In this document: positions 16,826-25,672 of the stretch, in pieces
Layout: each line of letters opens with the position of its first letter
Position numbering within the stretch: the first letter of the stretch is position 1
Program-made: the position numbers and the translations under genes
Source: Eubacterium sp. AF16-48
GTDB lineage: Bacteria; Bacillota; Clostridia; Lachnospirales; Lachnospiraceae
Length of the DNA stretch: 64,000 bases
Assembly: GCF_003479405.1 (NCBI RefSeq)
Contig: NZ_QUHB01000005.1
Location: 127,627 to 191,626 of the forward strand
Direction: 5' to 3'
The notes under the pieces: generated by a model
What the model was told of the DNA's origin: nothing
What the model saw: the letters and a program-made list of their open reading frames with translations, nothing else
Database searches by the model: none

Positions 16826-17109
16826 TATTTAAACATCCTTTTAAGAATGGATTTTCCTTTTTCTCCATAATCCTTAACATCTGAATAAACAATGCTGTCT
16901 ACCGTTCCCTCAATATCTACTTCTCCCTTTTCAAGGCTAAGTCTTGTAACCTTAATGTCACTACCCTTAATATGAATCATTCCCAAGGTTGATTCTAACA
17001 GAATCTGGGTTAAATCAAAGGATACAACATCTTTTATGCCTGTAAGGGTAAGGCGTTTTCTATTGTCCATTGAAAGTTTGTGAGATTTTGATATATTACT
17101 TTGTTCCAT
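16825..17109 (-). CDS. yabP: Sporulation protein YabP
   Basis: A 94-residue soluble protein of the YabP/YqfC family, required for a spore coat/cortex step. It shows HKLSMDNRKRLTLTGIKDVVSFD followed by alternating beta strands (ILLESTLGMIHIKG, KVTRLSLEKGEVDIEG, SIVYSD). Stop and yabQ start share one base, so the two are translationally coupled. It lies 73 bases downstream of rqcP. Confidence 0.88.
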   Translation of the reverse strand: MEQSNISKSHKLSMDNRKRLTLTGIKDVVSFDLTQILLESTLGMIHIKGSDIKVTRLSLEKGEVDIEGTVDSIVYSDVKDYGEKGKSILKRMFK

Positions 17110-17182
17110 AGGATAACCACCCCAAATTTCTTATAGGACAATATATTCACAATAACATAATTTATGCTTTTAAGTTGCCTTA

Positions 17183-17425
17183 TCAGCTTAAATCCTTATA
17201 CATTTCTGAAGCGGCTTCCTTCTTTACCGTCTCGTTTAAATTTAACACCTCTACCTTTACGGTTCTTTGTCCAAACTGTATCTGTATAATGTCACCTACC
17301 TTAACATCATAGGATGCCTTAACCACCTTGTCGTTTACTAAAACTCTTCCGGCATCGCATGCATCATTGGCAACTGTACGTCTTTTTATTATTCTTGATA
17401 CCTTTAAAAATTTATCTATTCTCAT
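17183..17425 (-). CDS. rqcP: S4-domain RNA-binding protein RqcP (YabO/HSP15 family)
   Basis: An 80-residue S4 RNA-binding protein that in B. subtilis works with RqcH on stalled 50S subunits to add alanine tails. The S4 motif covers 1-60: MRIDKFLKVSRIIKRRTVAN, then AGRVLVND and the VGDIIQI strand. AAGGAGG lies before the ATG. Gene order rqcP-yabP-yabQ-divIC follows the Bacillus yabO region. Confidence 0.88.
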   Translation of the reverse strand: MRIDKFLKVSRIIKRRTVANDACDAGRVLVNDKVVKASYDVKVGDIIQIQFGQRTVKVEVLNLNETVKKEAASEMYKDLS

Positions 17426-17454
17426 TTCTGTGCCTCCTTTTTTTTAATGTAAAT

Positions 17455-17500
17455 ATAATAAAAAAAATAAATGCGTACTCACAAAAGTTGTAAGTACGCA
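17455..17500 (-). terminator. Terminator between hup and rqcP
   Basis: On the minus strand GCGTACT-ACAA and TTGT-AGTACGC pair with a short bulge, followed by a T-rich tract. It ends the hup transcript 30 bases before rqcP. Confidence 0.7.
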
Positions 17501-17524
17501 ATGCTTTCAATAACTATAACTTAC

Positions 17525-17619
17525 GAAACGGTGTAGGATTACCGTTTCATAAATTTGCTTCGCAAATCACGCCATTTCATGGCTGGTCAACTACGATTTC
17601 GAAACACCTGATGTGTTTC
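17525..17619 (-). repeat. Four consecutive hairpins in the hup 3' region
   Basis: Four exact inverted repeats in a row: GAAACGGT/ACCGTTTC (17525-17548), ATTTGC-ttc-GCAAAT (17553-17567), GCCAT-ttc-ATGGC (17571-17583) and GAAACAC/GTGTTTC (17601-17619). The stop of hup is 20 bases away. The array contains no reading frame with a ribosome site; it is either a structured 3' untranslated RNA or a repeat cluster. Confidence 0.6.
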
Positions 17620-17638
17620 AAAATCTATATATTACAAA

Positions 17639-17911
17639 TTAGTTAAGAGCGTTCTTTAAAGCTGCACCAGCTTTGAATTTAGGAACCTTAGCTGCAGGAA
17701 TTGTGATTTTTTCCTTTGTTGCAGGATTGATTCCCTGACGTTCAGGTCTTTCAGCTGCTTCAAATGTACCAAATCCAACTAACTGAATCTTTTCACCTTT
17801 CTTCATTTCTTCTACTACAACGTCTGTGAAAGCCTTAACTGCTTTAGCTGCGTCTGTCTTTGAAATTCCAGCTTCTTCTGCGATAGCTGCTACGAATTCT
17901 GTCTTGTTCAT
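17639..17911 (-). CDS. hup: HU-family DNA-binding protein
   Basis: A 90-residue histone-like protein that bends and compacts DNA as a dimer. It has the HU signature (GFGTFEAAERPERQGINPATKE, the DNA-clasping arm around 46-70) and the N-terminal dimerisation helices (MNKTEFVAAIAEEAG). A strong GGAGG lies before the ATG, and codon choice looks biased, as expected for an abundant protein. A row of four hairpins follows the stop. Confidence 0.95.
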   Translation of the reverse strand: MNKTEFVAAIAEEAGISKTDAAKAVKAFTDVVVEEMKKGEKIQLVGFGTFEAAERPERQGINPATKEKITIPAAKVPKFKAGAALKNALN

Positions 17912-18033
17912 CGTTATTCCTCCTTGATAATTATCTTGATTATTAATGAGATTCTTCTCTCATCATCTATAAAGTTTATACTCTATTTAATATCCTTTGT
18001 CAAGGAAAACTGCCTATTTTATGGGGTTTTCCC

Positions 18034-19086
18034 TTATTTCTGCCTTGTGTAAAATTTCATCTGTATATTCAAATGATACTCATCATCAGGCAACAATATT
18101 CCCGATTTGAAATTCCTTTCATTTATGTGATTTGGAAAATATTGAGGTTCTAAGCAAAAAGCTTCTCTTTTCTGATATATTGCCCCATTTTTCCCTGATT
18201 CATTCTCCACAAAGTTTGCAGTATATAACTGTATTCCCGGAGTGTCTGCATATAATTCCATTACAATTCCCGACTTATCGCCATAAACTGTGGCTGCCTT
18301 TACTAACTCATTGCCTTCTTTATCTATAACAAAATTATGGTCATATCCACTTCCAAATGCCAGCTGTTCATCCTGACAGTGAATATCCTTTCCTATGTTT
18401 TTTCCCTTTGTAAAATCAAATGGTGTACCCTGTACGTTTCTAATTTCACCGGTAGGTATGGATTCTTTTGATTTCACCGGGGTAAAATATTTTCCATTTA
18501 GTTTTAGTACATGATTATATATACTGCCACTGCTATGACCATTTAAGTTGTAGTAGGAATGATTTGTAAAATTTGCCACTGTTGTTTTATCTGTTTTTGC
18601 CTTGTATGACAGCTTAAGGGTGTTATCCTCTAACAGTGTATATGTAAGGATAATCTCCATATTTCCGGGAAATCCCTGTTCCATATCCCTGCTTAATATC
18701 TTGAAAGATATGCTGTTTTCATTTTCTTCCCCGCATTTTTTCCACATTTTATGGGCAGTGCAGTTTTTTCCGCTATGAAGATTATTTTTTCCATCATTAG
18801 CTTCAAGTTTGTACTCTACACCCTCTATCTCGCATTTGGCATCTGATATTCTGTTGGCATTTCTACATACGTTTGCTCCAAAAAATGTATTAGAATTTTC
18901 ATATTCCGCCCCGCTGTCGTAACCTAAAACCACGTCCGTTAAAACATTATTTTTATCCTTAACTTCTATGGAAACCAAAGTTGCCCCAAAATCCGTGACT
19001 TTCACTTTCATTCCATTTTTGTTTTCCAACGTATATAACGTTGCAACTGTATTGTCTGATACCCTTCCAAACTCTTCTTTTTTCAT
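18034..19086 (-). CDS. galM: Aldose 1-epimerase (galactose mutarotase)
   Basis: Converts beta- to alpha-D-galactose so that galactokinase can use it. The 350 residues hold the mutarotase marks: FGAN(V)CRNANR near 72, NFTNHSYYNLNG with the catalytic His near 177, and the C-terminal LEPQYFPNHIN with the catalytic Glu near 312. The start follows the galR stop by 4 bases, so galR-galM form an operon divergent from galK-galT. Confidence 0.93.
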   Translation of the reverse strand: MKKEEFGRVSDNTVATLYTLENKNGMKVKVTDFGATLVSIEVKDKNNVLTDVVLGYDSGAEYENSNTFFGANVCRNANRISDAKCEIEGVEYKLEANDGKNNLHSGKNCTAHKMWKKCGEENENSISFKILSRDMEQGFPGNMEIILTYTLLEDNTLKLSYKAKTDKTTVANFTNHSYYNLNGHSSGSIYNHVLKLNGKYFTPVKSKESIPTGEIRNVQGTPFDFTKGKNIGKDIHCQDEQLAFGSGYDHNFVIDKEGNELVKAATVYGDKSGIVMELYADTPGIQLYTANFVENESGKNGAIYQKREAFCLEPQYFPNHINERNFKSGILLPDDEYHLNIQMKFYTRQK

Positions 19087-19090
19087 TTTA

Positions 19091-20086
19091 CTATTTTACC
19101 TTTCCACAGCTTTTTCTATTAACAAGTTTACATGCCATTTTTATTCTAATGGGTGCATTACGGCTTAAATTGGAATTTGCGAACAAAATATTTACACCAT
19201 ATTGTCCCATTTCATATGCAGGAGCATGTACCGTGGCAAGCTCCGGTGTGGAATAACGACATATGTCTGAATCATCAAATCCCATAACTGACACCCTTTC
19301 CGGTACATTAATTTTATAATCTCCCAGTGCCTTTATGGCTCCTATGGCAATCTGGTCGCTGGCTGCAAATACCCCGGTAGGCAAGTCTCCGGATTTTATT
19401 ATTTCCTCCATCATTTCATAGCCTGAATCTACGGAATACATACCTGTTTTTAACCATTTTTCGTATTCATATCCACGACTTTCACAAAATTCACAGTAAT
19501 ATCTTTTTCTGTCATCTTCAAATTCCGTATTTTCATCCAGATATTCCATTCCTCCTAAAAATGCCACCTGTTTATGTCCCAATTCTTCAAAATATTCCAT
19601 AACATCATAAACAGCCTTTTTAAAGTCCATTGTAATGGAAGATGCCAGATAATTTTTAACAGGCATATCCAAAAATACTATATTATCTGTTATTTCTATT
19701 AATTCCTTTATTTCAATATCACTGAATTTTCCAATGCATATTAGTCCGTCGACACTTTCTAACTGTTCCAGGTAATTAACATCAGTTTTAAAGGTTCTTA
19801 CTATTTCCACGCTGTTTTTCAGGCAAAAATCTTCTACACCTCTTCTAATATCTAAGTAATAACTGTCCTCCATTTCCTGCTTTGGTGAAAACCATTGTAA
19901 AATTCCCAGTTTAAACAGGGCTTTGCTGGCTTTGGGTATTTTTTTATACCCCAGCTTCTTTGCCACTTTCATTACTTTCCGTTTAGTTTCTAATGAAGCT
20001 GATAATGTAGGATCATTGTTAAGTATTCTTGACACTGCCGATACACTTACTCCTGATTTTTCAGCTATATCCTTAATCCTTGCCAT
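19091..20086 (-). CDS. galR: LacI-family regulator, probable galactose repressor
   Basis: A 331-residue transcription factor: LacI helix-turn-helix (MARIKDIAEKSGVSVSAVSRIL, 1-22, then hinge), followed by a periplasmic-binding-protein-like effector domain (about 60-325) with a GVFAASDQIAIGAIKAL stretch and a VMGFDDS loop. It lies divergent from galK, with four TTTACTAAA-like sites between them, so it probably represses both gal units until galactose or a derivative binds. The effector is inferred from context only. Confidence 0.85.
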   Translation of the reverse strand: MARIKDIAEKSGVSVSAVSRILNNDPTLSASLETKRKVMKVAKKLGYKKIPKASKALFKLGILQWFSPKQEMEDSYYLDIRRGVEDFCLKNSVEIVRTFKTDVNYLEQLESVDGLICIGKFSDIEIKELIEITDNIVFLDMPVKNYLASSITMDFKKAVYDVMEYFEELGHKQVAFLGGMEYLDENTEFEDDRKRYYCEFCESRGYEYEKWLKTGMYSVDSGYEMMEEIIKSGDLPTGVFAASDQIAIGAIKALGDYKINVPERVSVMGFDDSDICRYSTPELATVHAPAYEMGQYGVNILFANSNLSRNAPIRIKMACKLVNRKSCGKVK

Positions 20087-20143
20087 ATATAACCTCCACG
20101 TTATGTATTACATCTTTTACAAGTATATATTATTTTTATAAAT

Positions 20144-20224
20144 TTTACTAGTTTTTTTAAAAATTTAGTAAATATTTTCATGAAAGTGTTGATTTTTTAC
20201 TAAACTTATTATATATTTACTAAA
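20144..20224. promoter_or_regulatory. galK promoter with repeated TTTACTAAA operator candidates
   Basis: TTGATT (20189-20194), 17-base spacer, TATATT (20212-20217) drives galK. TTTACTAAA occurs at 20196-20204 (between -35 and -10) and 20216-20224 (at the -10/+1 side), its complement TTTAGTAAA at 20164-20172, and TTTACTAGT at 20144-20152. The placement would block RNA polymerase when bound; GalR from the divergent gene is the natural candidate. Confidence 0.6.
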
Positions 20225-20247
20225 AAGGATAGATTCGGAGGTACAAA

Positions 20248-21531
20248 ATGATTAACTCAGGAGAAATATTAAGAAAATTTGAAAATAAAGAATTTGACGA
20301 TGTATTGATAAAGCTTTACCCGGACAATAGGGAAGCCATTAATTATCAGAGAAAACGTTATACTGATATGATTAATAAAAGTATTTCTTTGTTTGGTGAC
20401 ACAGACGTTGAAATATACAGTGCTCCAGGAAGAACGGAAGTAGGCGGTAATCATACAGACCACCAGCATGGCGAGGTTCTTGCTGCTTCCATCAATCTTG
20501 ATGCCATAGCTATAGTTTCTAACAATTCCCATAATAAGATTAATATATATTCCATAGGATATGCACCTATAGAAATTGATTTAAATAATATTTCCTACAA
20601 CAAAGAGGAAGAAGGCACTACAACTTCCATTATTAAAGGGGTATTAAATGGTTTTACTAATCACGGCTTTAAAATCGGAGGATTTAACGCCTGCATAACC
20701 AGTGATGTGTTAAACGGTGCAGGTCTTTCATCTTCTGCTGCATTTGAAACCCTTATAGGCACTATTCTTTCAGGGCTTTTTAACAACATGACTATTTCTC
20801 CTGTGGATATTGCCATTATCGGTCAGTATGCTGAAAATCAGTTTTTTGGAAAACCTTGCGGATTAATGGATCAGATGGCATGTTCAGTAGGTAATTTTGT
20901 TCACATTAATTTCAAGAATCCGGAAAAACCTGTTATAGAACAGGTTAATTTTGACCTGAATAAAGAGGGATATTCTCTTTGTATCGTGGACACAAAGGGT
21001 TCCCATGCTGATTTAACAGATGATTATGCCAGCATTCCTTATGAAATGAAGGAAGTTGCCGCTGCCATGGGTAAAAATTTGTTAGGTGAAATAAATAGTG
21101 AGGAATTTTTTAATGAAATTCCCGTGCTTTCTAAAAAAGTCAGTTCAAGAGCAATTCTTAGGGCAATTCATTTCTTTAACGAAAACAGACGTGTTCAGGT
21201 TGAAAGTAAGGCATTAAAGAATTACGAGTTTGAGGAATTTTTGCACACTGTAAAGGAATCCGGAGATTCTTCTTATAAACTTCTTCAAAATATTTATTCT
21301 CCAAAGGACGCCACAAATCAGCCTATTTCCCTGGCACTTACCCTTACGGAAAACTTTTTGGGTGATGACGGTGTGTGCCGTGTTCACGGCGGTGGATTTG
21401 CCGGAACCATTCAGGTTTTCGTAAAAAACAGTATTGTTGATGAATATAAAAAATATATAGAAAAAGTTTTTGGAACTGATTCCTGTCATATTTTATCCAT
21501 TAGAAACGTGGGAGGTACCAAAGTATGTTAG
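20248..21531 (+). CDS. galK: Galactokinase
   Basis: GHMP kinase of 427 residues making galactose 1-phosphate from galactose and ATP, the first committed Leloir step. It shows the galactokinase signature GRTEVGGNHTDHQHG (about 60-74), the ATP loop LNGAGLSSSAAFE (about 156-168), and the C-terminal motif VHGGGFAGT. GGAGG lies 6 bases ahead of the ATG. It is slightly longer than E. coli GalK (382) owing to an N-terminal extension of about 40 residues that is common in clostridial forms. Its stop overlaps galT by 7 bases. Confidence 0.95.
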   Translation: MINSGEILRKFENKEFDDVLIKLYPDNREAINYQRKRYTDMINKSISLFGDTDVEIYSAPGRTEVGGNHTDHQHGEVLAASINLDAIAIVSNNSHNKINIYSIGYAPIEIDLNNISYNKEEEGTTTSIIKGVLNGFTNHGFKIGGFNACITSDVLNGAGLSSSAAFETLIGTILSGLFNNMTISPVDIAIIGQYAENQFFGKPCGLMDQMACSVGNFVHINFKNPEKPVIEQVNFDLNKEGYSLCIVDTKGSHADLTDDYASIPYEMKEVAAAMGKNLLGEINSEEFFNEIPVLSKKVSSRAILRAIHFFNENRRVQVESKALKNYEFEEFLHTVKESGDSSYKLLQNIYSPKDATNQPISLALTLTENFLGDDGVCRVHGGGFAGTIQVFVKNSIVDEYKKYIEKVFGTDSCHILSIRNVGGTKVC

Positions 21532-23015
21532 ATACATATATTAAACAATTAGTTACTTACGGAATAAGGAAAGATTTAATTAAAGAGGCGGATAAATATT
21601 ACTGCATAAATACTATTATTTCATTATATAACAGGGATTATTTTTCAAATCCTGATATAGATAATGACCTTCCCTCTCTTAATGAAATACTTAAGTCTTT
21701 AACTGATATTGCAGTAGAAAAAAATCTCATACCTGACAGCATAACCTACAGGGATTTATTTGATACTAAATTAATGGGTTGTATCACTCCTATGCCTTCA
21801 CAGGTTCAGGAGAATTTTAAAAAGCATTATGAAATATCCCCTAAAGCTGCAACAGATTTTTACTATAATTTCAGTTGCAATACTAATTATATTCGTTTAG
21901 ACAGAATTGCAAAAGACTTAAAGTGGAAAGTTAATTCTGATTACGGAGAATTAGACATTACCATTAATTTATCCAAACCTGAAAAAGATCCTAAGGCAAT
22001 TGCTGCTGCAAAGAATGTTAAGTCCTCTGACTATCCTAAGTGTTTTCTTTGTAAGGAAAATGAGGGCTATGCAGGTCATGTAAACCACCCTGCCCGGGAA
22101 AATCACAGGATTATTCCCTTAACTCTTAATGGTACCCCGTGGTATCTTCAATACTCCCCTTATGTGTACTACAATGAACACTGTATTGTGTTTAATGGTG
22201 AGCATGTTCCTATGAAGATAGACAAATCCACCTTTGTAAAGCTTTTTGACTTTGTTAAAATGTTTCCTCACTATTTTATTGGTTCTAATGCAGACCTTCC
22301 AATTGTTGGAGGCTCCATACTAAGCCATGACCATTTTCAGGGAGGAAATTATACTTTTGCCATGGCAAAGGCTTCATCATTATATTCATTTAATGTAGAG
22401 GGATACCCTAATGTTTCCTGTGACATATTAAAATGGCCTTTATCAGTGATACGACTTACTTCAGATTCCACTGAAGATATTATAGACTTAGCTGAACACA
22501 TTCTTAATAAATGGCGTAGTTACACTGATAGTGATGCTTATATTTTTGCCAAAACAGACAACGAGCTTCACAATACCATTACCCCAATTGCCCGTTTTAG
22601 AAATGGTAAATATGAGCTGGATTTAACTCTCAGAAATAATATTACTACTAAAGAGCATCCTCTTGGGTTATACCACCCTCATGAGGAGCTACACCATATT
22701 AAAAAAGAAAATATCGGGCTTATAGAAGTAATGGGACTGGCAGTTCTTCCATCAAGGCTTAAAGAGGAAATGAATCTGCTGGCAAATTATATAATAAATG
22801 AAAAGGACATTTCCTCAAACAGTCACATAGCAAAGCATGAAAAATGGGTCAAAGACATTCTGACCCATAGAAATGACATAACATGTGATAATATCTTTTC
22901 CGTTTTACAGGATGAAATAGGAAAAGTTTTCATAAAAGTTTTAGAAGATGCCGGTGTTTATAAGTGTACCCCTGACGGACTTACATCCTTTAAAAAATTT
23001 ATAAACACCTTATAA
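21525..23015 (+). CDS. galT: UDP-glucose:hexose-1-phosphate uridylyltransferase (GalT, Firmicutes type)
   Basis: Transfers UMP from UDP-glucose to galactose 1-phosphate, giving UDP-galactose and glucose 1-phosphate. The 496 residues belong to the longer Firmicutes GalT family (GalT_2), with the conserved FLCKENEGYAGHVNHPAREN and the catalytic-type histidine stretch GGSILSHDHFQGG (near 265). Translation is coupled to galK by a 7-base overlap, with GGGAGG inside galK. No galE lies nearby, so UDP-galactose epimerase must be encoded elsewhere. Confidence 0.93.
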   Translation: MLDTYIKQLVTYGIRKDLIKEADKYYCINTIISLYNRDYFSNPDIDNDLPSLNEILKSLTDIAVEKNLIPDSITYRDLFDTKLMGCITPMPSQVQENFKKHYEISPKAATDFYYNFSCNTNYIRLDRIAKDLKWKVNSDYGELDITINLSKPEKDPKAIAAAKNVKSSDYPKCFLCKENEGYAGHVNHPARENHRIIPLTLNGTPWYLQYSPYVYYNEHCIVFNGEHVPMKIDKSTFVKLFDFVKMFPHYFIGSNADLPIVGGSILSHDHFQGGNYTFAMAKASSLYSFNVEGYPNVSCDILKWPLSVIRLTSDSTEDIIDLAEHILNKWRSYTDSDAYIFAKTDNELHNTITPIARFRNGKYELDLTLRNNITTKEHPLGLYHPHEELHHIKKENIGLIEVMGLAVLPSRLKEEMNLLANYIINEKDISSNSHIAKHEKWVKDILTHRNDITCDNIFSVLQDEIGKVFIKVLEDAGVYKCTPDGLTSFKKFINTL

Positions 23016-23024
23016 TATCCTCCC

Positions 23025-23072
23025 GGAACTATCCTTTTAAATGCTTTTTATATTAATTTAAGGGATAGTTCC
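23025..23072. terminator. Long inverted repeat between convergent galT and the gene at 23089
   Basis: GGAACTATCC (23025-23034) and GGATAGTTCC (23063-23072) are exact inverted arms, extended by CTTTTAAAT/ATTTAAG partial pairing. No clean T-run follows, so it may be a weak bidirectional terminator. Confidence 0.5.
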
Positions 23073-23088
23073 TTCTCATAAACAAATT

Positions 23089-23652
23089 TTATTTTGTAAG
23101 AAAATGTTCCCTGTTAGGGTACTTTTCTCTGTATGCAGATAAGGCTGCATTCTGAAAAATCTCAAATTCCCTGTCTAAGTGAAACATATGAGGGGTATAA
23201 AAGGCAATTGCACTTATTTGTTCAGCAATCTTTTTTGCCACTCCTTCATCAGATAATTGCCCCAGACCAAACACAGCAGATGTAAATCCCCTTCCGTTTT
23301 TACTGGTTTCTATAAACTTTAAAAATACATTTTTCATTTCAAGAAACAAAATTTTCTTCTCCTTAGTGCTTCTTTCACAGGCATTAAACAGGTATAATCC
23401 ATTGATAATTTCATATAGCTCTTTCTTTTTGCTTCCCCCTATATCCATTGCATTTCTTTCAGACAGACTTTTCATCTGCATAAGATAACCCATAAACAAA
23501 TCTTTCTTAGGCTTTCTTTTTCCGTACCTGGCAATCCATAATTTTTCCATAAAAAGCCCTATTTCATCTTCTAATTTATGGTCATTTAAAATTTCCAGTC
23601 TTGCTTCCGGGTCTGTTTCATTATAAAACTCCCTAATCCATGTATCCTCCAT
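23089..23652 (-). CDS. Uncharacterised 187-residue cytoplasmic protein, last gene of the sugar-sensing operon
   Basis: I do not recognise a named function. The protein is mostly alpha-helical by composition, has no signal or membrane segment, and contains basic clusters (ARYGKRKPKKD, ERSTKEKK) and a VFGLGQLSDEGVAKKIAEQ stretch. It lies 18 bases after the lipoprotein gene on the same strand, so it is probably co-transcribed with the two binding proteins, kinase and regulator. The ribosome site is AGGAG. A link to sugar sensing is inferred from position only. Confidence 0.6.
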   Translation of the reverse strand: MEDTWIREFYNETDPEARLEILNDHKLEDEIGLFMEKLWIARYGKRKPKKDLFMGYLMQMKSLSERNAMDIGGSKKKELYEIINGLYLFNACERSTKEKKILFLEMKNVFLKFIETSKNGRGFTSAVFGLGQLSDEGVAKKIAEQISAIAFYTPHMFHLDREFEIFQNAALSAYREKYPNREHFLTK

Positions 23653-23670
23653 ATAAATCTCCTGTGCTCC

Positions 23671-24711
23671 TTATCTTCCTATAAAACTATCTACACTATC
23701 AATATCTACCTTTTTATACTGGGAAACATAATATTTGCCCTGATTTAAGTTGTGACCTTGCAAACTGTTTCCTTTAAAAACATCAACCACTAATTTTGCT
23801 ATTTCCATAGCCTGGTCTTCTTTATCGTTGTACACTGTTCCCTGCATTTTCCCGTTTTTTATTGCCTCTAAAGCATCCTCTAATCCGTCAATTCCAAATA
23901 TTATAGGCATCTCTTTCTTTCCGTACCCCGATTTTTTGTATGCGGCAACGGCTCCTAATGCCATCTCATCATTATTGGAAATAATCAGTTCTATTCTGTT
24001 TTTATACTGACTTATTAACTGGGTAACTCTGTTTTCCGCCTGACCTCTGTTCCAATCTGCAAACTGATAGCTTAATTTCTCCAAGTCAATTCCATTTTGT
24101 ATAATTGTCTTTACTGAGCAATCTGTTCTGCTTATGGCATCCTGATGTCCTGCTTCACCCTCTAATAAAACATATTGTATTTTGCCGTCTTTATTTTTAT
24201 CCACATCCGGATGTTTCGCCAAATAATCTGCAACGATTTCTCCCTGCATAACTCCTGACTGCTCTGCAGCACAACCAACATAATATAGCTTGTCCCACTG
24301 CATAAGATCTTCCCTTACAGGCTCACGGTTAAAGAAAATTATAGGTATGTTATTTTGTCTTGCAAGCTTAATAATCTTCCCCGGTGCAGTTCTGTCCACC
24401 AAATTGACACACATTATATCGCATCCTGCATCTATCATTTCTTCAACTAATTCATTTTGATTTCTCTGGTCATCATCGCCATTTCTTCCTGACACAATTA
24501 TCTTCATGTCATCACTTTCCATGGCCTTTAAATCTTCCTTAACCTTTTCTACCATTGCATTTATAAAAGGATCATCCTGAGTATATGTAACTATACCCAC
24601 CCTTAAAATGTCATCTCTGCTTTTTTTCTTCTGACTACATCCTGTAGCGGTACATATAAGTACAATTCCCATTACAAATGCAATAACTGCCTTCTTATTT
24701 ATTTTACTCAT
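23671..24711 (-). CDS. Galactose/glucose-binding lipoprotein, canonical order (sensor-associated MglB paralogue)
   Basis: A 346-residue periplasmic-binding-protein family lipoprotein (lipobox ending TATGC). It keeps all E. coli MglB landmarks in normal order: YTQDDPF (sugar Asp/Phe), NLVD, the EF-hand-like calcium loop DKNKDGKIQ, GHQDAISR, the Trp in ADWNRGQAENR, SNNDEM and GIDGL. So galactose or glucose binding is likely. The start at 24711 gives a clean lipoprotein signal and overlaps the upstream stop by 8 bases; the ATG at 24738 is less likely. Location in an operon with a histidine kinase and response regulator, apart from mglAC, suggests a sensory rather than a transport role. Confidence 0.82.
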   Translation of the reverse strand: MSKINKKAVIAFVMGIVLICTATGCSQKKKSRDDILRVGIVTYTQDDPFINAMVEKVKEDLKAMESDDMKIIVSGRNGDDDQRNQNELVEEMIDAGCDIMCVNLVDRTAPGKIIKLARQNNIPIIFFNREPVREDLMQWDKLYYVGCAAEQSGVMQGEIVADYLAKHPDVDKNKDGKIQYVLLEGEAGHQDAISRTDCSVKTIIQNGIDLEKLSYQFADWNRGQAENRVTQLISQYKNRIELIISNNDEMALGAVAAYKKSGYGKKEMPIIFGIDGLEDALEAIKNGKMQGTVYNDKEDQAMEIAKLVVDVFKGNSLQGHNLNQGKYYVSQYKKVDIDSVDSFIGR

Positions 24712-25672
24712 AAGAATATAAAAACCTTTCCATTTCATCAGTAAATAAATCTTTCTGATAAATTACTTTTGCCTTAACATTGTAACTTTTCATTTCATAA
24801 AATAATTTGTTAAGCTTTTTAGAAATTTCCATAACACTTCTATAACCTATATCATAACTATCAATAGCAACAATACAATTTACATTTCCGTTATCTAACA
24901 AACTTATGGATTTTTCGCTGCTGCCTATACCGTATATCTGTGCCCCATTGTACACCCCGTTTTCACTGTTTGCTCCCAATTCATCTAAGGAATAATTGTC
25001 CATTGCCACCAGATAATCTACCTTTGATTTGGTTTTCACAATGCTGCAAATATCCTGGTCCCGTATTCCACTGTAAGTCCATGCCACCTTAATATCTGAA
25101 TCTTCTATGGCATCCATAAAACCTTTGTATGTGTTGACAGTTTTTTCTTTTTCGTGCTGGTCTAAAATAACTCCTATTTCCTTTGTTTTTCCTCTGGCTG
25201 AATCATTAACAATGCTTTCTCCTAACTTGTAACCAATTTTATAATTGTCAGGCTTAATTACAGGATAACCCGATTTTTCCCCGTCATCTCCCATAAAAGC
25301 ATCTTCCACTATAAATATAAATGGAATATCGCCACAGATTTTCTTTATTTCATTTTTTGTGTTTGATCCGGGAGCCGGACAGATAATAAATCCCTCTGCC
25401 CCATTGTCAATCTGTTCTTTCATCAGTTCCTTTTCGTCCTGAAAGCTATAAATATCATCTGTGTTACATATAATTAAATGTAAGTTATTAACTTTTGCCG
25501 CACTTTTTAAACCATTTATTAACGCATCCCAGTTTTTATCACCGGAATTTTCCACAATAACTGCAATCTTTTTTTCCGGTGTTTCATGGTCAAATATTCT
25601 ATATGTGAATAATACTGCCAACATACACAATATTATTTCCGTAATGAGAAAGGCCATCTTATTTTTTTTCAT
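24704..25672 (-). CDS. Membrane-anchored sugar-binding-type protein of the sensory operon
   Basis: A 322-residue protein with one N-terminal membrane segment (about 7-24) not followed by a lipobox, then a type I periplasmic-binding fold (IAVIVENSGDKNWDALINGLK, GAEGFIICPAPGS, EIGVILDQHEKEKTVNTYKGF, YGIGSS). The start at 25672 has GGAAGG 6 bases ahead; an ATG at 25678 would sit on the ribosome site. Its start lies within the kinase gene's end and its stop overlaps the next binding protein. Such anchored proteins are known to present sugars to LytS/YesM-type kinases (e.g. XylFII-LytS in clostridia); this role is inferred. The ligand is unknown. Confidence 0.72.
   Translation of the reverse strand: MKKNKMAFLITEIILCMLAVLFTYRIFDHETPEKKIAVIVENSGDKNWDALINGLKSAAKVNNLHLIICNTDDIYSFQDEKELMKEQIDNGAEGFIICPAPGSNTKNEIKKICGDIPFIFIVEDAFMGDDGEKSGYPVIKPDNYKIGYKLGESIVNDSARGKTKEIGVILDQHEKEKTVNTYKGFMDAIEDSDIKVAWTYSGIRDQDICSIVKTKSKVDYLVAMDNYSLDELGANSENGVYNGAQIYGIGSSEKSISLLDNGNVNCIVAIDSYDIGYRSVMEISKKLNKLFYEMKSYNVKAKVIYQKDLFTDEMERFLYSYE

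Noticed and set aside
17520..17625. CRISPR-like array after hup
   Set aside because: Units are different hairpins without equal repeats or spacers.
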